DNA from: JAPPHA01 sp964291635
Lineage (GTDB): Bacteria > Pseudomonadota > Alphaproteobacteria > Rhodobacterales > Rhodobacteraceae
Assembly: GCA_964291635.2 (NCBI GenBank)
Contig: OZ219890.1
Coordinates: 1 to 64,000, forward strand
DNA length: 64,000 bases
Reading direction: 5' to 3'
Below, one piece after another: positions 53,258 through 62,152 of the stretch. Every line of letters starts with the position of its first letter. Position 1 is the stretch's first letter. The notes below the pieces were generated by a model that saw nothing but the letters and a program-made list of their open reading frames with translations, ran no database searches and was not told the DNA's origin. The position numbers were made by a program, and so were the translations under genes.

Positions 53258-54043
53258 ATGGACCGTCGAGTAACGCCACAGAACTCTCGGTACCTGTCTT
53301 TGGCAAATCTGATCGGCTCAATCGGTCAGGAGACATTCCATGAAGCGCTGCTCAACTACCTCGGTCAGGTTGTCGAGAATGACAGCGCATTGATCGTTGT
53401 CTTTGATGGCGACAAGACGCCTTCGGTTTGCTGTGATCAGTTGCTGCCCGCCCAGCGTAACTGCATCTACGAGACGTGGATGAATGGCGTATTCGAGCTT
53501 GGGCCGTACTACAATATACACCGCCTGGACAAGCAGGACGGGCTGTACATGCTGTCCGACATTGCCCCGGACAATTTCCAGGCCAGCGAGTATTTCAAGC
53601 TGTATTACCGCCTGATCAAGCAGTCAGACATGGCTGGCTACATGATCAAGGTAGGCGAGAACCTGCATGTCGTCGTCTTTCTGTCGCGGATAGCGGGAAA
53701 CTCGCGATTTTCAAGCAAGACCCGTCGAATCCTGAAATCAATCGCGCCAGTTGTCATCAATGCCGTGGTCAAACATTGGGAAATCAAAAAAGAGCGTCCA
53801 GGGAGCAAAAAGGGCGGCAAAAGCCATGAATTGCTGAAGAGTTTCGGCAGTGCGATCTTGTCGGAGCGAGAGTATGAGATTGTCCATCTTTTCCTGCGGG
53901 GACATTCCACGAAAAATATCGGGTTCTCGCTGTCCATCACCGACCACACTGTTCGGGCACATCTCAAACACGCATACAGGAAACTGAAGGTCCGCAGCCA
54001 GGGTGAATTATTTTCGTTGCTACTCAGGCACTTGGATGTCTGA
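53258..54043 (+). CDS. LuxR-family transcriptional regulator
   Basis: A 261-residue protein. The C-terminal 65 residues are a LuxR/GerE helix-turn-helix: LSEREYEIVHLFLRGHSTKN, IGFSLSITDHTVRAHLKHAY, RKLKVRSQGELFSLLL. The N-terminal 190 residues are mixed alpha/beta and may be a small-molecule sensor (LLNYLGQVVENDSALIVVFD); they lack the conserved tryptophans of acyl-homoserine-lactone receptors, so the signal is unknown. It is convergent with the alkylsulfatase gene, with a strong hairpin between them. Confidence 0.82.
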   Translation: MDRRVTPQNSRYLSLANLIGSIGQETFHEALLNYLGQVVENDSALIVVFDGDKTPSVCCDQLLPAQRNCIYETWMNGVFELGPYYNIHRLDKQDGLYMLSDIAPDNFQASEYFKLYYRLIKQSDMAGYMIKVGENLHVVVFLSRIAGNSRFSSKTRRILKSIAPVVINAVVKHWEIKKERPGSKKGGKSHELLKSFGSAILSEREYEIVHLFLRGHSTKNIGFSLSITDHTVRAHLKHAYRKLKVRSQGELFSLLLRHLDV

Positions 54044-54220
54044 ATATCCAGGTTTGGAGCCGGGCCACCTTCGGAGTTTGGTGAATTTCCGATCCCGGCA
54101 ATACGTCCTTTTGCAACCCATGATTGGAGCAGGACTTGAAGAGGTCCCGGGATTTCAGACAATTTATCAGCGTTTCCAAAGCCTATGGGATTCAGGTTCA
54201 TGCTGCGTACACCGAAACTT

Positions 54221-54260
54221 TCGGCAGAACACGGCGTAGGCCGGCGTCGTGTTCTGCCGA
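54221..54260. terminator. Strong hairpin between convergent genes (13-bp perfect stem)
   Basis: TCGGCAGAACACG (54221-54233) pairs perfectly with CGTGTTCTGCCGA (54248-54260). The loop of 14 bases can pair further. It lies between the converging LuxR and alkylsulfatase genes, where a bidirectional terminator would be expected. There is no T-tract on either side. Confidence 0.65.
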
Positions 54261-54383
54261 TCTACGTCGTGACTCCAACGCCCCTTCACCTGCTGGCCCT
54301 CGATCAATGGGTGGATTTGTTCATGATAGTTTTGTGTGGTTGAACTTGGATCGGTGTTGGCCCCTGCCGCCTTCCCGTTTCGT

Positions 54384-56307
54384 TTATCCGAACTGTTCGT
54401 CCTCTCCGGCTTTTTTTCCATGGGTTGAGATAGGGAACCAGAGAGGAAAGGTGTCAAGCATCTCGAAAAGCTGCGTCACGACGTTCTCATCTCCGGCAAT
54501 AGTAGCCTCACTGAATCTCAGCTCTTCGTCACCTGCTTCCCCGAGTGCCAGTTGACTCAGAAGTTCCCGCGAGAGAGTGACGGTTGCATCTGCTTCCGGG
54601 TCTGACGCGGGACGAGCATGGAACACGGAATTGGTTACCTCCGAAGAACACTCGTCTTCGGTGCCCGAAACCTTCCAGTTGATTGTGAACGATTGACCGT
54701 TGGCCTTCGGACCGTTGAGACGGATGCTCATCGAACCGATGAGTGATACCGCATCCATACCCTTCATGACATCGCGCATGTTTCGATGGTTCTTGCTGCC
54801 TTCCGGCAATCCGTGCCGCAACTCCTGTGCGGCCGAAAGGTAGGCATTACGCCAGGTGGCGTTCTCCGTTTGATAGCCCAATTGCGTATGCGCCTTGGCC
54901 AGAAGTTCCCGCGCTTCGCCATTGTCCGGTTCGGCCCAGACGACCTGGTCCAGTATGTGGACTACCCATCGGTAGGCGCCGTTGTCGAAATCCTCTTGCG
55001 CCCTCTTCATCACCGCTTCGGTGCCGCCCATGTACTCGATGATTTTGCCTGCCTGCTCTCGTGGCGGCAAGGGGTCGAGTGTGGCAGGGTTCCCGTCGTA
55101 CCAACCAAGGTAATACGCGTAAATGCCCCGGACGTTGTGCCTGATCGAACCATAGTAGCCCCGTAGCGACCACAAGCGTTCCAAGACCGGGGGAAGTTCA
55201 AGTGCATTCGCGATTTCCGCAGGAACATACCCATGGCTAATCAGCCGGAGCGTCTGGTCATGGAGATACTTGATCGCGTCACGCTGTTGCTTCAGGTACG
55301 CTCGAACGTTTTCGCGCCCGAAAATGGGCCAGTTATGTCCGCCAACCAGAAAATCAACGTCTTCGATCTGCAACGAGCGGTCGATGGAGTCGGACCAGCT
55401 GGATGCATCACGGGGAAACGCGCCACGGATCGTATAGATGTTGGCAAGGCACATGTAGCAATTGTCGGCGACGTGCATCGTCTTGCGCTTCGGGAAGTAG
55501 ACGTGCAAGCCGGTCGGCGCCTCACCCGGCGCATACATGCACTCGATCACTTCGCCATCGACTTCGAAGGTATTTCCGGATTTCCCCACCAGGTCCGTAG
55601 GCGTCACGAAGGTGACCGTGCCGCCTTCGATTGCCTGGCCCAACCCGTTGTCGATCAGCCCGGTTTCGCCGATCGGAAGGTTTTCCGCCGAACATGTAGT
55701 CACCGCGCGCCGGCATGCCCTCTGCGGCCAACCCCTGCTCCTTGATCACCCAGTCGACGAAATCGTCGGTCGCAATAATCCTGACCTTGCCGGACGCGAC
55801 ATCCTCTTCGCTGATCATCCCCTTGATGCCGCCAAAGTGATCAGAATGGGTATGGGAGTAAACGGCAGCAAGCACGGGCTTGTCGGCAACGTGCTCCTGC
55901 ACCAGTTTCAAGGCATACCGGGCTGTCTCGACAGTGGTGAGTACGTCGACAACGATGAATCCGTTTTCAGTTTCGACGAAGGTTGCATTGGCCTGGGATT
56001 CGCCCCGAACCTGGTACACACCGTCAGTTACCCTGAAGAGCCCCCTGATATTGTTCAGTTGGGCGTGCCGCCAAAGGCTGGGGTGCGCTGTGTCTGGCGC
56101 CTCGTTGCATAGGCAGTTTTCAAATGAGTGATGGTGCCAGACAACATTGCCGTCATCGTCAAGGATCGCTTCGTCATCCGGGCGGACGATCAAGCCTCTT
56201 TCTGCGTCCTCGAAATCCTGCCTGTTTTCCCAGTCAAAGACGGGATCTGAAATCGCATTCCTGTGCGCGTTCTTCGTAAAACGCGATGCTTTATCCTTAT
56301 TTCGCAT
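54384..56307 (-). pseudogene. Metallo-beta-lactamase-fold alkylsulfatase (SdsA-like), one frameshift
   Basis: A protein of about 640 residues if joined; it would hydrolyse alkyl sulfates to alcohol and sulfate. The N-terminal frame (56307-55690) holds the zinc motif YSHTHSDHFGG and GFIVVDVLTTVETARYALKL. After GDYMFG near 55690 one extra G breaks the frame, and the protein continues ENLPIGETGLIDNGLGQAIE, LHVYFPKRKTMHVADNCYMC, VDFLVGGHNWPIFGRENVRA. A dimerisation and SCP2-like C-terminal domain follows (SIRLNGPKANGQSFTINWKV). There is no signal peptide. It is adjacent to the GMC oxidoreductase in the same direction (60-base gap), perhaps one operon for a sulfated or choline-type compound. Confidence 0.8.
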
Positions 56308-56366
56308 TGAATGAGTTCTCCCCGGGTTCCGGCTGCCGGCTCGGCCTGGCCATCAGGATTGACTGG

Positions 56367-57976
56367 TTACGAAGAGAGGATCATTTGCGACGCTCTCTCC
56401 GCGATCATCATTGAGGGCGCGTTCGTATTTCCGCCGATCAGCGTCGGCATGATCGATGCATCGGCAACGCGTAGATTGGTGAAACCGCGCACCTTAAGCT
56501 CGTCGGGATCGACGACAGCCATGTCATCGGCACCCATCTTGCAGGTGCCGACCGGATGATAGACTGTCAGTGCCTCGGCCTTGAGGTAGGCCAGGATTTC
56601 GTCGTCGGTGTTGACATCGGGGCCGGGAAGAATCTCCGGACCGCGTATCTCGTCAAACGCCGGGGCAGCAAAGATGGAGCGCGCCACCTTGATGCCTTCG
56701 ATTAGCGTCAGCTCATCCTGCGGATCGCTGAAAAATCGATGATCGATGGCAGCGTGACGGTGGTTTCCTGGTGGTGCAAGGGTGAGCTCTCCCACGCTCC
56801 TTGGCCGCAAGACGCAGGTGTGCACGGCATAACCATGGCCATATTCCACCAGGCGACCGCGATGGCTGCGGTACCCGGGTACGAAGTGAAACTGGATATC
56901 GGGAAGATCATCGGCATACCTGGTTTTTGCAAAGCCCCCTGCCTCGACATAGTTGGTGGTCAGCATCCCTTTTCTGCCGCCAAAGTACCGAACCGGGGAA
57001 GAGAGAATGGCAGGGAGATTCAGGACTGACAGGCCGAGGGTCTTCAAGCTCCTGGACCGGACGGTGATCATCCCGTCGATATGGTCCCGAAGATTCTTCC
57101 CGACGCCCGGCAAGTCCATGACCGGCGTCACCCCCGCGGACTTCAACTCCGAAGCGGGGCCAATGCCGGACGCGAGCAGGATACGCGGCGAACCGATTGC
57201 ACCCGCGCTCAGAACCACTTCACCGCGGCAGGTCAGTATCCGACGCTCTCCGTAGACCTCCACATCGATGGCCGTCACCCGATCACCATCGAAAACCAGT
57301 TCAAGTACCTCGGTTTCCGTCATGACCGTCAAATTCGACCGTGAACGTATCGGTTTCACGAAGGCGGTGTAGGACGAAAAACGTTCACCCCTGTCCTGTG
57401 TCACATTGTAGATTCCCAGGCCGAACTGCGTCTCGGCATTGAAATCCGTGTTTTCCGGCAGACCTATGGATTTGCCCGCTTCGACCCACATTCTCGACAG
57501 GACGTTCGGATCACGGGGATTCTCCACCAGCAGTTCCCCATTGAAACCGTGATAGTCGGCGTTCTGTGAAATGCGGTTTTTTTCGAGTTTCTTGAATACG
57601 GGCAGGACATCCGCGTAGGACCAGCCCTTGCATCCGAGGCTGGCCCATTCGTCATAGTCCTCCGCGGCTCCACGGATATAGACCATCGAATTGATCGAAC
57701 TGGATCCGCCAAGCACTTTGCCGCGATTGACGGGAATGTTCCGGTTGTTCAGATGGGGTTGCGCAACCCCCATGTATCCATAGTCGATATTTCGGGTTTC
57801 CATACAAAGATAGAATCCCGGCGGGAACGCGCACCGCGCAGGCTCCTGTCACTCCCGCCTCCTTCGATCAGGCAGACTTTTTTTGCCCTATTGGCGCTCA
57901 GGCGATTGGCGAGCACGCACCCGGCGGAACCGGCTCCGACAACGACATGGTCGAATTCTGATGCTTCCAGGCTCAT
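56367..57976 (-). pseudogene. GMC oxidoreductase (choline dehydrogenase-like) with two nearby frameshifts
   Basis: FAD-dependent alcohol oxidoreductase of about 535 residues when joined. It starts at 57976 with FDHVVVGAGSAGCVLANRLS (the FAD beta-alpha-beta fold), then VRVPAGILSLYGNPKY in a second frame, then DYGYMGVAQPHLNNRNIPVN and GKVLGGSSSINSMVYIRGAA in a third. The C-terminal catalytic part is intact (ALTVYHPVGTCKMGADDMAV with the active-site His; GGNTNAPSMMIAERASQMIL). The two breaks lie near 57835 and 57780. Choline, polyethylene-glycol and other alcohols are all possible substrates for this family. Confidence 0.82.
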
Positions 57977-58189
57977 GCCTTGTCCTCACGAGTAATCGAG
58001 ATGGTGTGATCGTCAAAACCGATGGTGGCTACCCGGCAAAACTCAAAGGCTTCGTTCTCGCCGGAAATTACCTGACTGGTTCAACGAACTGGATTACCAA
58101 AATGAGTAAGGGCAAGCGGCACACTGCGAAAATGTGGCAGGGCAATGAACGCCAATGCGTGCGTCGACTTCCCGTTATTCACCCGCCGA
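57977..58189. other. Short intergenic region
   Basis: About 210 bases upstream of the GMC gene, AT-richer than its surroundings. No gene seen; it presumably carries the promoter of the GMC/alkylsulfatase pair. Confidence 0.35.
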
Positions 58190-58440
58190 ATTGAGACTGA
58201 TCGACGCGATCATCGAAGATCCCGCTCGCGACCTCCCCGCGATGATCGTTGCCCAGTGTCGGGATCTGCTGATTCAGGCTGCCGGGAAGCAGAGAGGGTA
58301 GAGACCCGGTCGACGGCTCTTGGTGCGCAAGCGGAGGGGAAGGGTACGGCGATGCGTCGGCAGACAGTGCCAGGTGTTGGCCGCTTGACGGCATTACCTA
58401 TCGAGAGTTTTTCACCCGAAAAGGTGGGGTTCTCTTGTGG
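58190..58440 (+). pseudogene. IS110-family transposase remnant
   Basis: Translations in two frames give LIDAIIEDPARDLPAMIVAQ with CRDLLIQAAGK, then AMRRQTVPGVGRLTALPIES. The second is the PGVG-LTA core of the IS110 C-terminal domain. The frame is broken between the two and the catalytic serine region is missing. A short scar. Confidence 0.6.
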
Positions 58441-58867
58441 CTGCGCAAAGTCGTGTGGTGCTTGCGCTGTATGAGCACTACCAATGTCCAGGATGTGAAC
58501 TCCGATGCCCCAGGACACCGGCGAAGGTTGGAGCGCATGACGATCACTTTGCCATGGTAAGCCCGTCCTTTGCGGCGGCCCGGATGAGCCTGCGCAAGCG
58601 TGCTACTCGATTTGGTAATTCAAAAATGTCTCTCTCCCGGTAACGCTCACACGGAACATCTCGGCTTTGTGCGTCGTGCCCGAAACCCACAACTCGATCT
58701 GATCACTATGGGAGAAGAGCTTCCCTTTCTTTTCGGTCAAGAGCTTTGCTTTTGCAATCACGTAAACGGGAAACTCGGTCGTTGACGAGCTCCCGGATTC
58801 AGAGCGGCGCGGCATTTGGCGACCTCGGCTACCGAGGTCGTGTTTGGAGACTGTAAGGGACGTGAAA
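58441..58867. other. Gene-free stretch upstream of the flavin monooxygenase gene
   Basis: About 430 bases with no supported gene. The last 60 bases contain no obvious operator. The ATG chosen for the next gene follows AAGGGACGTGAAA. Confidence 0.35.
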
Positions 58868-60145
58868 ATGTCGTTGGAGAAAACGGACACCCTGGTTGTC
58901 GGTGGTGGACAAGCCGGCATCGCGTTGAGCGAACATCTTGGGAAGAACAATGTTCCGCACCTGATTCTGGAAAAGAACCGGACAGCGGAAGCCTGGCGCA
59001 CGGGCCGTTGGGACGCCCTGGTTGCCAACGGTCCCGCATGGCATGACCGTTTTCCTGGTCTGGAGTTTACCGGCGACAACCCGGATGCGTTCGTGTCGAA
59101 AGACCGGGTCGCAGAGTATCTGGTTGAATATGCCAAGATGGTGAACGCACCGATCCGCGAAGGCGTCGCAGTTTTCAAGGCTGAGCGGATGCCTGGCGAA
59201 GGTGGTTTCCACGTTGAGACGTCTCAAGGCGTCTTTGAAGCCAGGCGCATCGTCGCCGCCACCGGCGCATTCCAGCACCCGTCATTTCCACCGATTGTGC
59301 CCGAATCCGCAGCTGTCGAGCAGCTTCACTCCTTCGACTACAAAAACCCGAGCCAATTGGCCGAAGGAGCTGTCATGGTTGTTGGCGCCGGATCTTCTGG
59401 CGCGCAGATTGCTGACGAGTTGAACCGCGCCGGCCGCAAGGTCTTCCTCTCGGTTGGCCGGCATGACCGTCCGCCTCGCCGTTACCGTAGGCGCGACTTC
59501 GTCTGGTGGCTGGGCGTGCTGGGCTTGTGGGACCTGGCCGCGGCTGAACCCGGAACCGAACACGTGACCATCGCCGTGAGCGGCGCCTATGGCGGGCACA
59601 CCATGGACTTTCGCCGTCTTGGCAACGAAGGCGTCACGCTTGTTGGCCTGACCCAGAGCTTCGAAAACGGCGTCCTGGGTTTTGCCGACGACCTTCAGCG
59701 CAACATTGCTGCCGGTGACGCAAGCTATATGAGAATGCTGGATCTGGCGGATGCCTATGTTGAGCGTACTGGTCTCGACTTGCCGGAAGAGCCTGATGCA
59801 CGCGAACCGTTTGCCGATCCCGACTGCCTGACCAACCCGATCAGCTCGATCGATCTAGCCAGGGAAGGCATCGGCACGATCATCTGGGCCACAGGTTTCC
59901 GTCAGGACTTTAGCTGGATCAAGGCCAACGCCTTTGACGACAGGGGCGCACCAATCCACCAACGAGGTGTCTCGATCGAACCGGACATCTATTTTCTTGG
60001 CCTGCCATGGCAGTCGCGGCGTGGATCGACCTTCCTTTGGGGGGTCTGGCACGACGCGAAGTACATCGCAGACCAGATCGCGATCCAGCGGGCCTATGCC
60101 AATTATGACGGCGAGGCGGCCATCATCATGTCGGTTGCGGAATAA
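58868..60145 (+). CDS. FAD/NAD(P)-dependent flavin monooxygenase-like oxidoreductase
   Basis: A 425-residue protein of the CzcO/flavin-monooxygenase type. The FAD-binding fold is TLVVGGGQAGIALSEHLGKN (residues 6-25), the NADPH-binding fold VMVVGAGSSGAQIADELNRA near 175, and the conserved ATGF appears in IIWATGFRQDFSW near 345. It would oxygenate a small nucleophilic or carbonyl substrate using NADPH and oxygen. The start at 58868 puts the GxGxxG at the normal distance. TetR copy 2 follows 355 bases downstream. Intact, no frameshift. Confidence 0.88.
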   Translation: MSLEKTDTLVVGGGQAGIALSEHLGKNNVPHLILEKNRTAEAWRTGRWDALVANGPAWHDRFPGLEFTGDNPDAFVSKDRVAEYLVEYAKMVNAPIREGVAVFKAERMPGEGGFHVETSQGVFEARRIVAATGAFQHPSFPPIVPESAAVEQLHSFDYKNPSQLAEGAVMVVGAGSSGAQIADELNRAGRKVFLSVGRHDRPPRRYRRRDFVWWLGVLGLWDLAAAEPGTEHVTIAVSGAYGGHTMDFRRLGNEGVTLVGLTQSFENGVLGFADDLQRNIAAGDASYMRMLDLADAYVERTGLDLPEEPDAREPFADPDCLTNPISSIDLAREGIGTIIWATGFRQDFSWIKANAFDDRGAPIHQRGVSIEPDIYFLGLPWQSRRGSTFLWGVWHDAKYIADQIAIQRAYANYDGEAAIIMSVAE

Positions 60146-60500
60146 CCTCATCACATCAGGACCACGAAATGGCTCAAATTTGCATGTTTTCGACAGGAAT
60201 CGCCATCAAATACGTAGGAATCTCCAGCCGTGTTTCGCGGCGACATAAAGCCAAATCCGAAACATCCGCAGAACAGAACGTCAGCACATTCAAGCTGAAC
60301 TCGGAATGCACGGGCAATCCACCCGTGAGGTCGACAAGAGAGACGCCACGGGCGCGCGACATAGGCCGCTGGATCCGGGATTGGGCAATTCCACGGGTCC
60401 GCCGGCCAGCCAAGCACTTTTCTGCGCGACAGCGCGGTTCCTGCTGTCCAGCCGCCGCGATGTATTGGAGCCAAGCCGTCCCGGAAAAAGGATCTCATTC
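60146..60500. other. Intergenic region upstream of TetR copy 2
   Basis: 355 bases without a supported gene. No copy of the ACAAACGTTTGT operator is visible here, in contrast to the region upstream of TetR copy 1. Confidence 0.4.
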
Positions 60501-61145
60501 ATGGGAAAGAACAATCTCAGCGACGAACAGCAGAGACTCGTCGACGCCACCCTGGATTGCCTGGCGGAACACGGGTACCACGGTACAACGGAACGAAGAA
60601 TCACCGCGGGCATCGGCACCAATGTGTCCATGGTGCAGTACCATTTCGGCGGCAAGGCCAACCTGATGCGGGAAGCATACCGGCACTTCCGGCAAGTCAC
60701 ACAGGACACGTACGTTTCCATGGCCGCAACCACCGATCCCGATCCGGTCGGGCAACTGGAATCCCGTGCAAGGGCGATTTTCAACAGCCGCGCCCTGGTG
60801 GGCCGCAGGCTGACCAGGCTATGGATCAGCTTTCTGGACCCGGTGAGCGCGGATTCCCGGATGTCGGCGATGCGGACCGAAATCTACGAGTATTACGTCC
60901 GGGAGCTGGCTGACTGCATAATCAGGATTCCCGTCGGCCGGGGCGGAAAACGATCATCTGCTCAGGCCCATCGGCTCGCCGTGGGCATCTATTCCGTCAT
61001 TGAAGGGCTCTGGCTGGAGCACGCACTGAATCCATCGGGGATGTCGCCGGATGAGGCAATGGAGATCGCAATGGATCTCATCCGGGCGAGAATCGATGTT
61101 TCCTTTTCTTCCGGCCGTTCCCAAACGGATCCTGCGGAAACCTGA
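60501..61145 (+). CDS. TetR/AcrR-family repressor, BetI-like, copy 2
   Basis: A 214-residue close paralogue of the regulator at 47540, with an identical layout: DEQQRLVDATLDCLAEHGYH, TTERRITAGIGTNVSMVQYH, FGGKANLMREAYRHFRQVTQ, and the C-terminal VIEGLWLEHALNPSGMSPDE. Recognition-helix residues (GTNVSMVQYHFGGK) are the same in both copies, so both probably bind the same operator. It follows the flavin monooxygenase gene. Effector unknown; the nearby choline-dehydrogenase-like gene makes a betaine-type ligand plausible. Confidence 0.88.
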   Translation: MGKNNLSDEQQRLVDATLDCLAEHGYHGTTERRITAGIGTNVSMVQYHFGGKANLMREAYRHFRQVTQDTYVSMAATTDPDPVGQLESRARAIFNSRALVGRRLTRLWISFLDPVSADSRMSAMRTEIYEYYVRELADCIIRIPVGRGGKRSSAQAHRLAVGIYSVIEGLWLEHALNPSGMSPDEAMEIAMDLIRARIDVSFSSGRSQTDPAET

Positions 61146-61453
61146 TCGGACTTGCCGGGCGTTCTGTCTATCAGCACCCCGACATGGCCCGCGAGCGCGG
61201 GCGTGTGACGCCATCCTGGAAACAAGGATGCACCTCATGTCACCGGCTTGAACTTTCGCCCGATTCCCACCGAGCCAATGGACATGAACGCAACGCCTTG
61301 GAGACGAGTGTATTCGCACGCCGAGGCAACACCGAGAAATACGTGCTGCACTCCAGAACGCCCGTACGGAAAGTGGAGGGTCACTTCAGGATACGGAACT
61401 TCTGAGGAAGTTCACCCTACGGTTGATGCCAGCTCAACTCCTGTCGCAAAAAA
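61146..61453. other. Intergenic region after TetR copy 2
   Basis: About 310 bases; no gene. The first 60 bases match the 3' flank of TetR copy 1. A short frame at 61248 (LNFRPIPTEP) resembles by translation the phase of the Tn3-type repeats (FRPLPEST), but the DNA match is weak. Confidence 0.35.
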
Positions 61454-61494
61454 ACAAACGTTTGCTTGACCAGTATCACAGTTTCATCTAATTT
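61454..61494 (+). promoter_or_regulatory. Promoter with adjacent ACAAACGTTTGC operator (site 4)
   Basis: The near-palindrome ACAAACGTTTGC (61454-61465) abuts a -35 TTGACC (61466-61471), with a 17-base spacer and -10 TAATTT (61489-61494). Here the operator sits just upstream of the -35 rather than in the spacer. It lies 309 bases after TetR copy 2 and points toward the Uma2 remnant and the gene at 62153. Confidence 0.65.
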
Positions 61495-61689
61495 ATGAAT
61501 CTCCACGGTTGGTGGGGCTGGCACAGTACCGTGCTGGACACACCCGGACGGAGACGACGCGCCTTTTCGACCTCCGGGACGAGCAGGTTTCGCCTGATGA
61601 AGTCGAGTGGATCGACATTTAGTAGGGTAGGGGGGAACGAGGATCACGGCGACTCGAGCCAGACGCTGGGAAATCTGTCGGGCGACCTA

Positions 61690-62115
61690 CCAGGACGTGC
61701 TCGATGCGTCGCCACACATGGTCGCCGAGGTAATTTCAGGTATGCTCCTCACCATTTGAGATCGGCCATGCAATGTGCTTGGGCAAGCTTAGGATTGGGG
61801 ATGAAGATCGTTTCACTATTCAACTCTGATGATGGCAACCCCGGAGGTTCGTGGATCGTCGTCGAGGCCGAATTTCACCTAGGCGAAGACATCGTGGTGC
61901 CGGATCACACAGCCTGGCAGCGCGAGACGATGCCAGGATTTCCGGACGCAGCTTATCGCACGATCGCCCCGGATTGGGTCCGCGAGGCACTCTCGCCGTC
62001 GACGCGACGGCTGGACCCGAACGAGAAGCGAGATTTCTGCGCCCGCGAAGGCATCGAAGGGCCACACGCCAGAAACTGCCCGTTTGGCTTTCCGACGAAG
62101 CGAGTCCACGCTTAG
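61690..62115 (+). pseudogene. Uma2-family (DUF820) nuclease-like remnant
   Basis: The fragment TYQDVLDASPHMVAEVISG in one frame is followed, after breaks near 61740-61800, by FHLGEDIVVPDHTAWQRETM, YRTIAPDWVREALSPSTRRL and EKRDFCAREGIEGPHA. This is the Uma2 restriction-endonuclease-like core (VPD, E-SPST, EK). The end after YAREGV-H-WLVDP is missing and replaced by unrelated residues. Inactive. Confidence 0.7.
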
Positions 62116-62152
62116 CACTTTTGAGTAACACACACACACAAAGGAGATCCAA

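Noticed and set aside
61248..61469. A sixth copy of the Tn3-type repeat, suggested by the translation LNFRPIPTEP
   Set aside because: The protein-level resemblance to FRPLPEST is not backed by a clear nucleotide match or a GGGG start.
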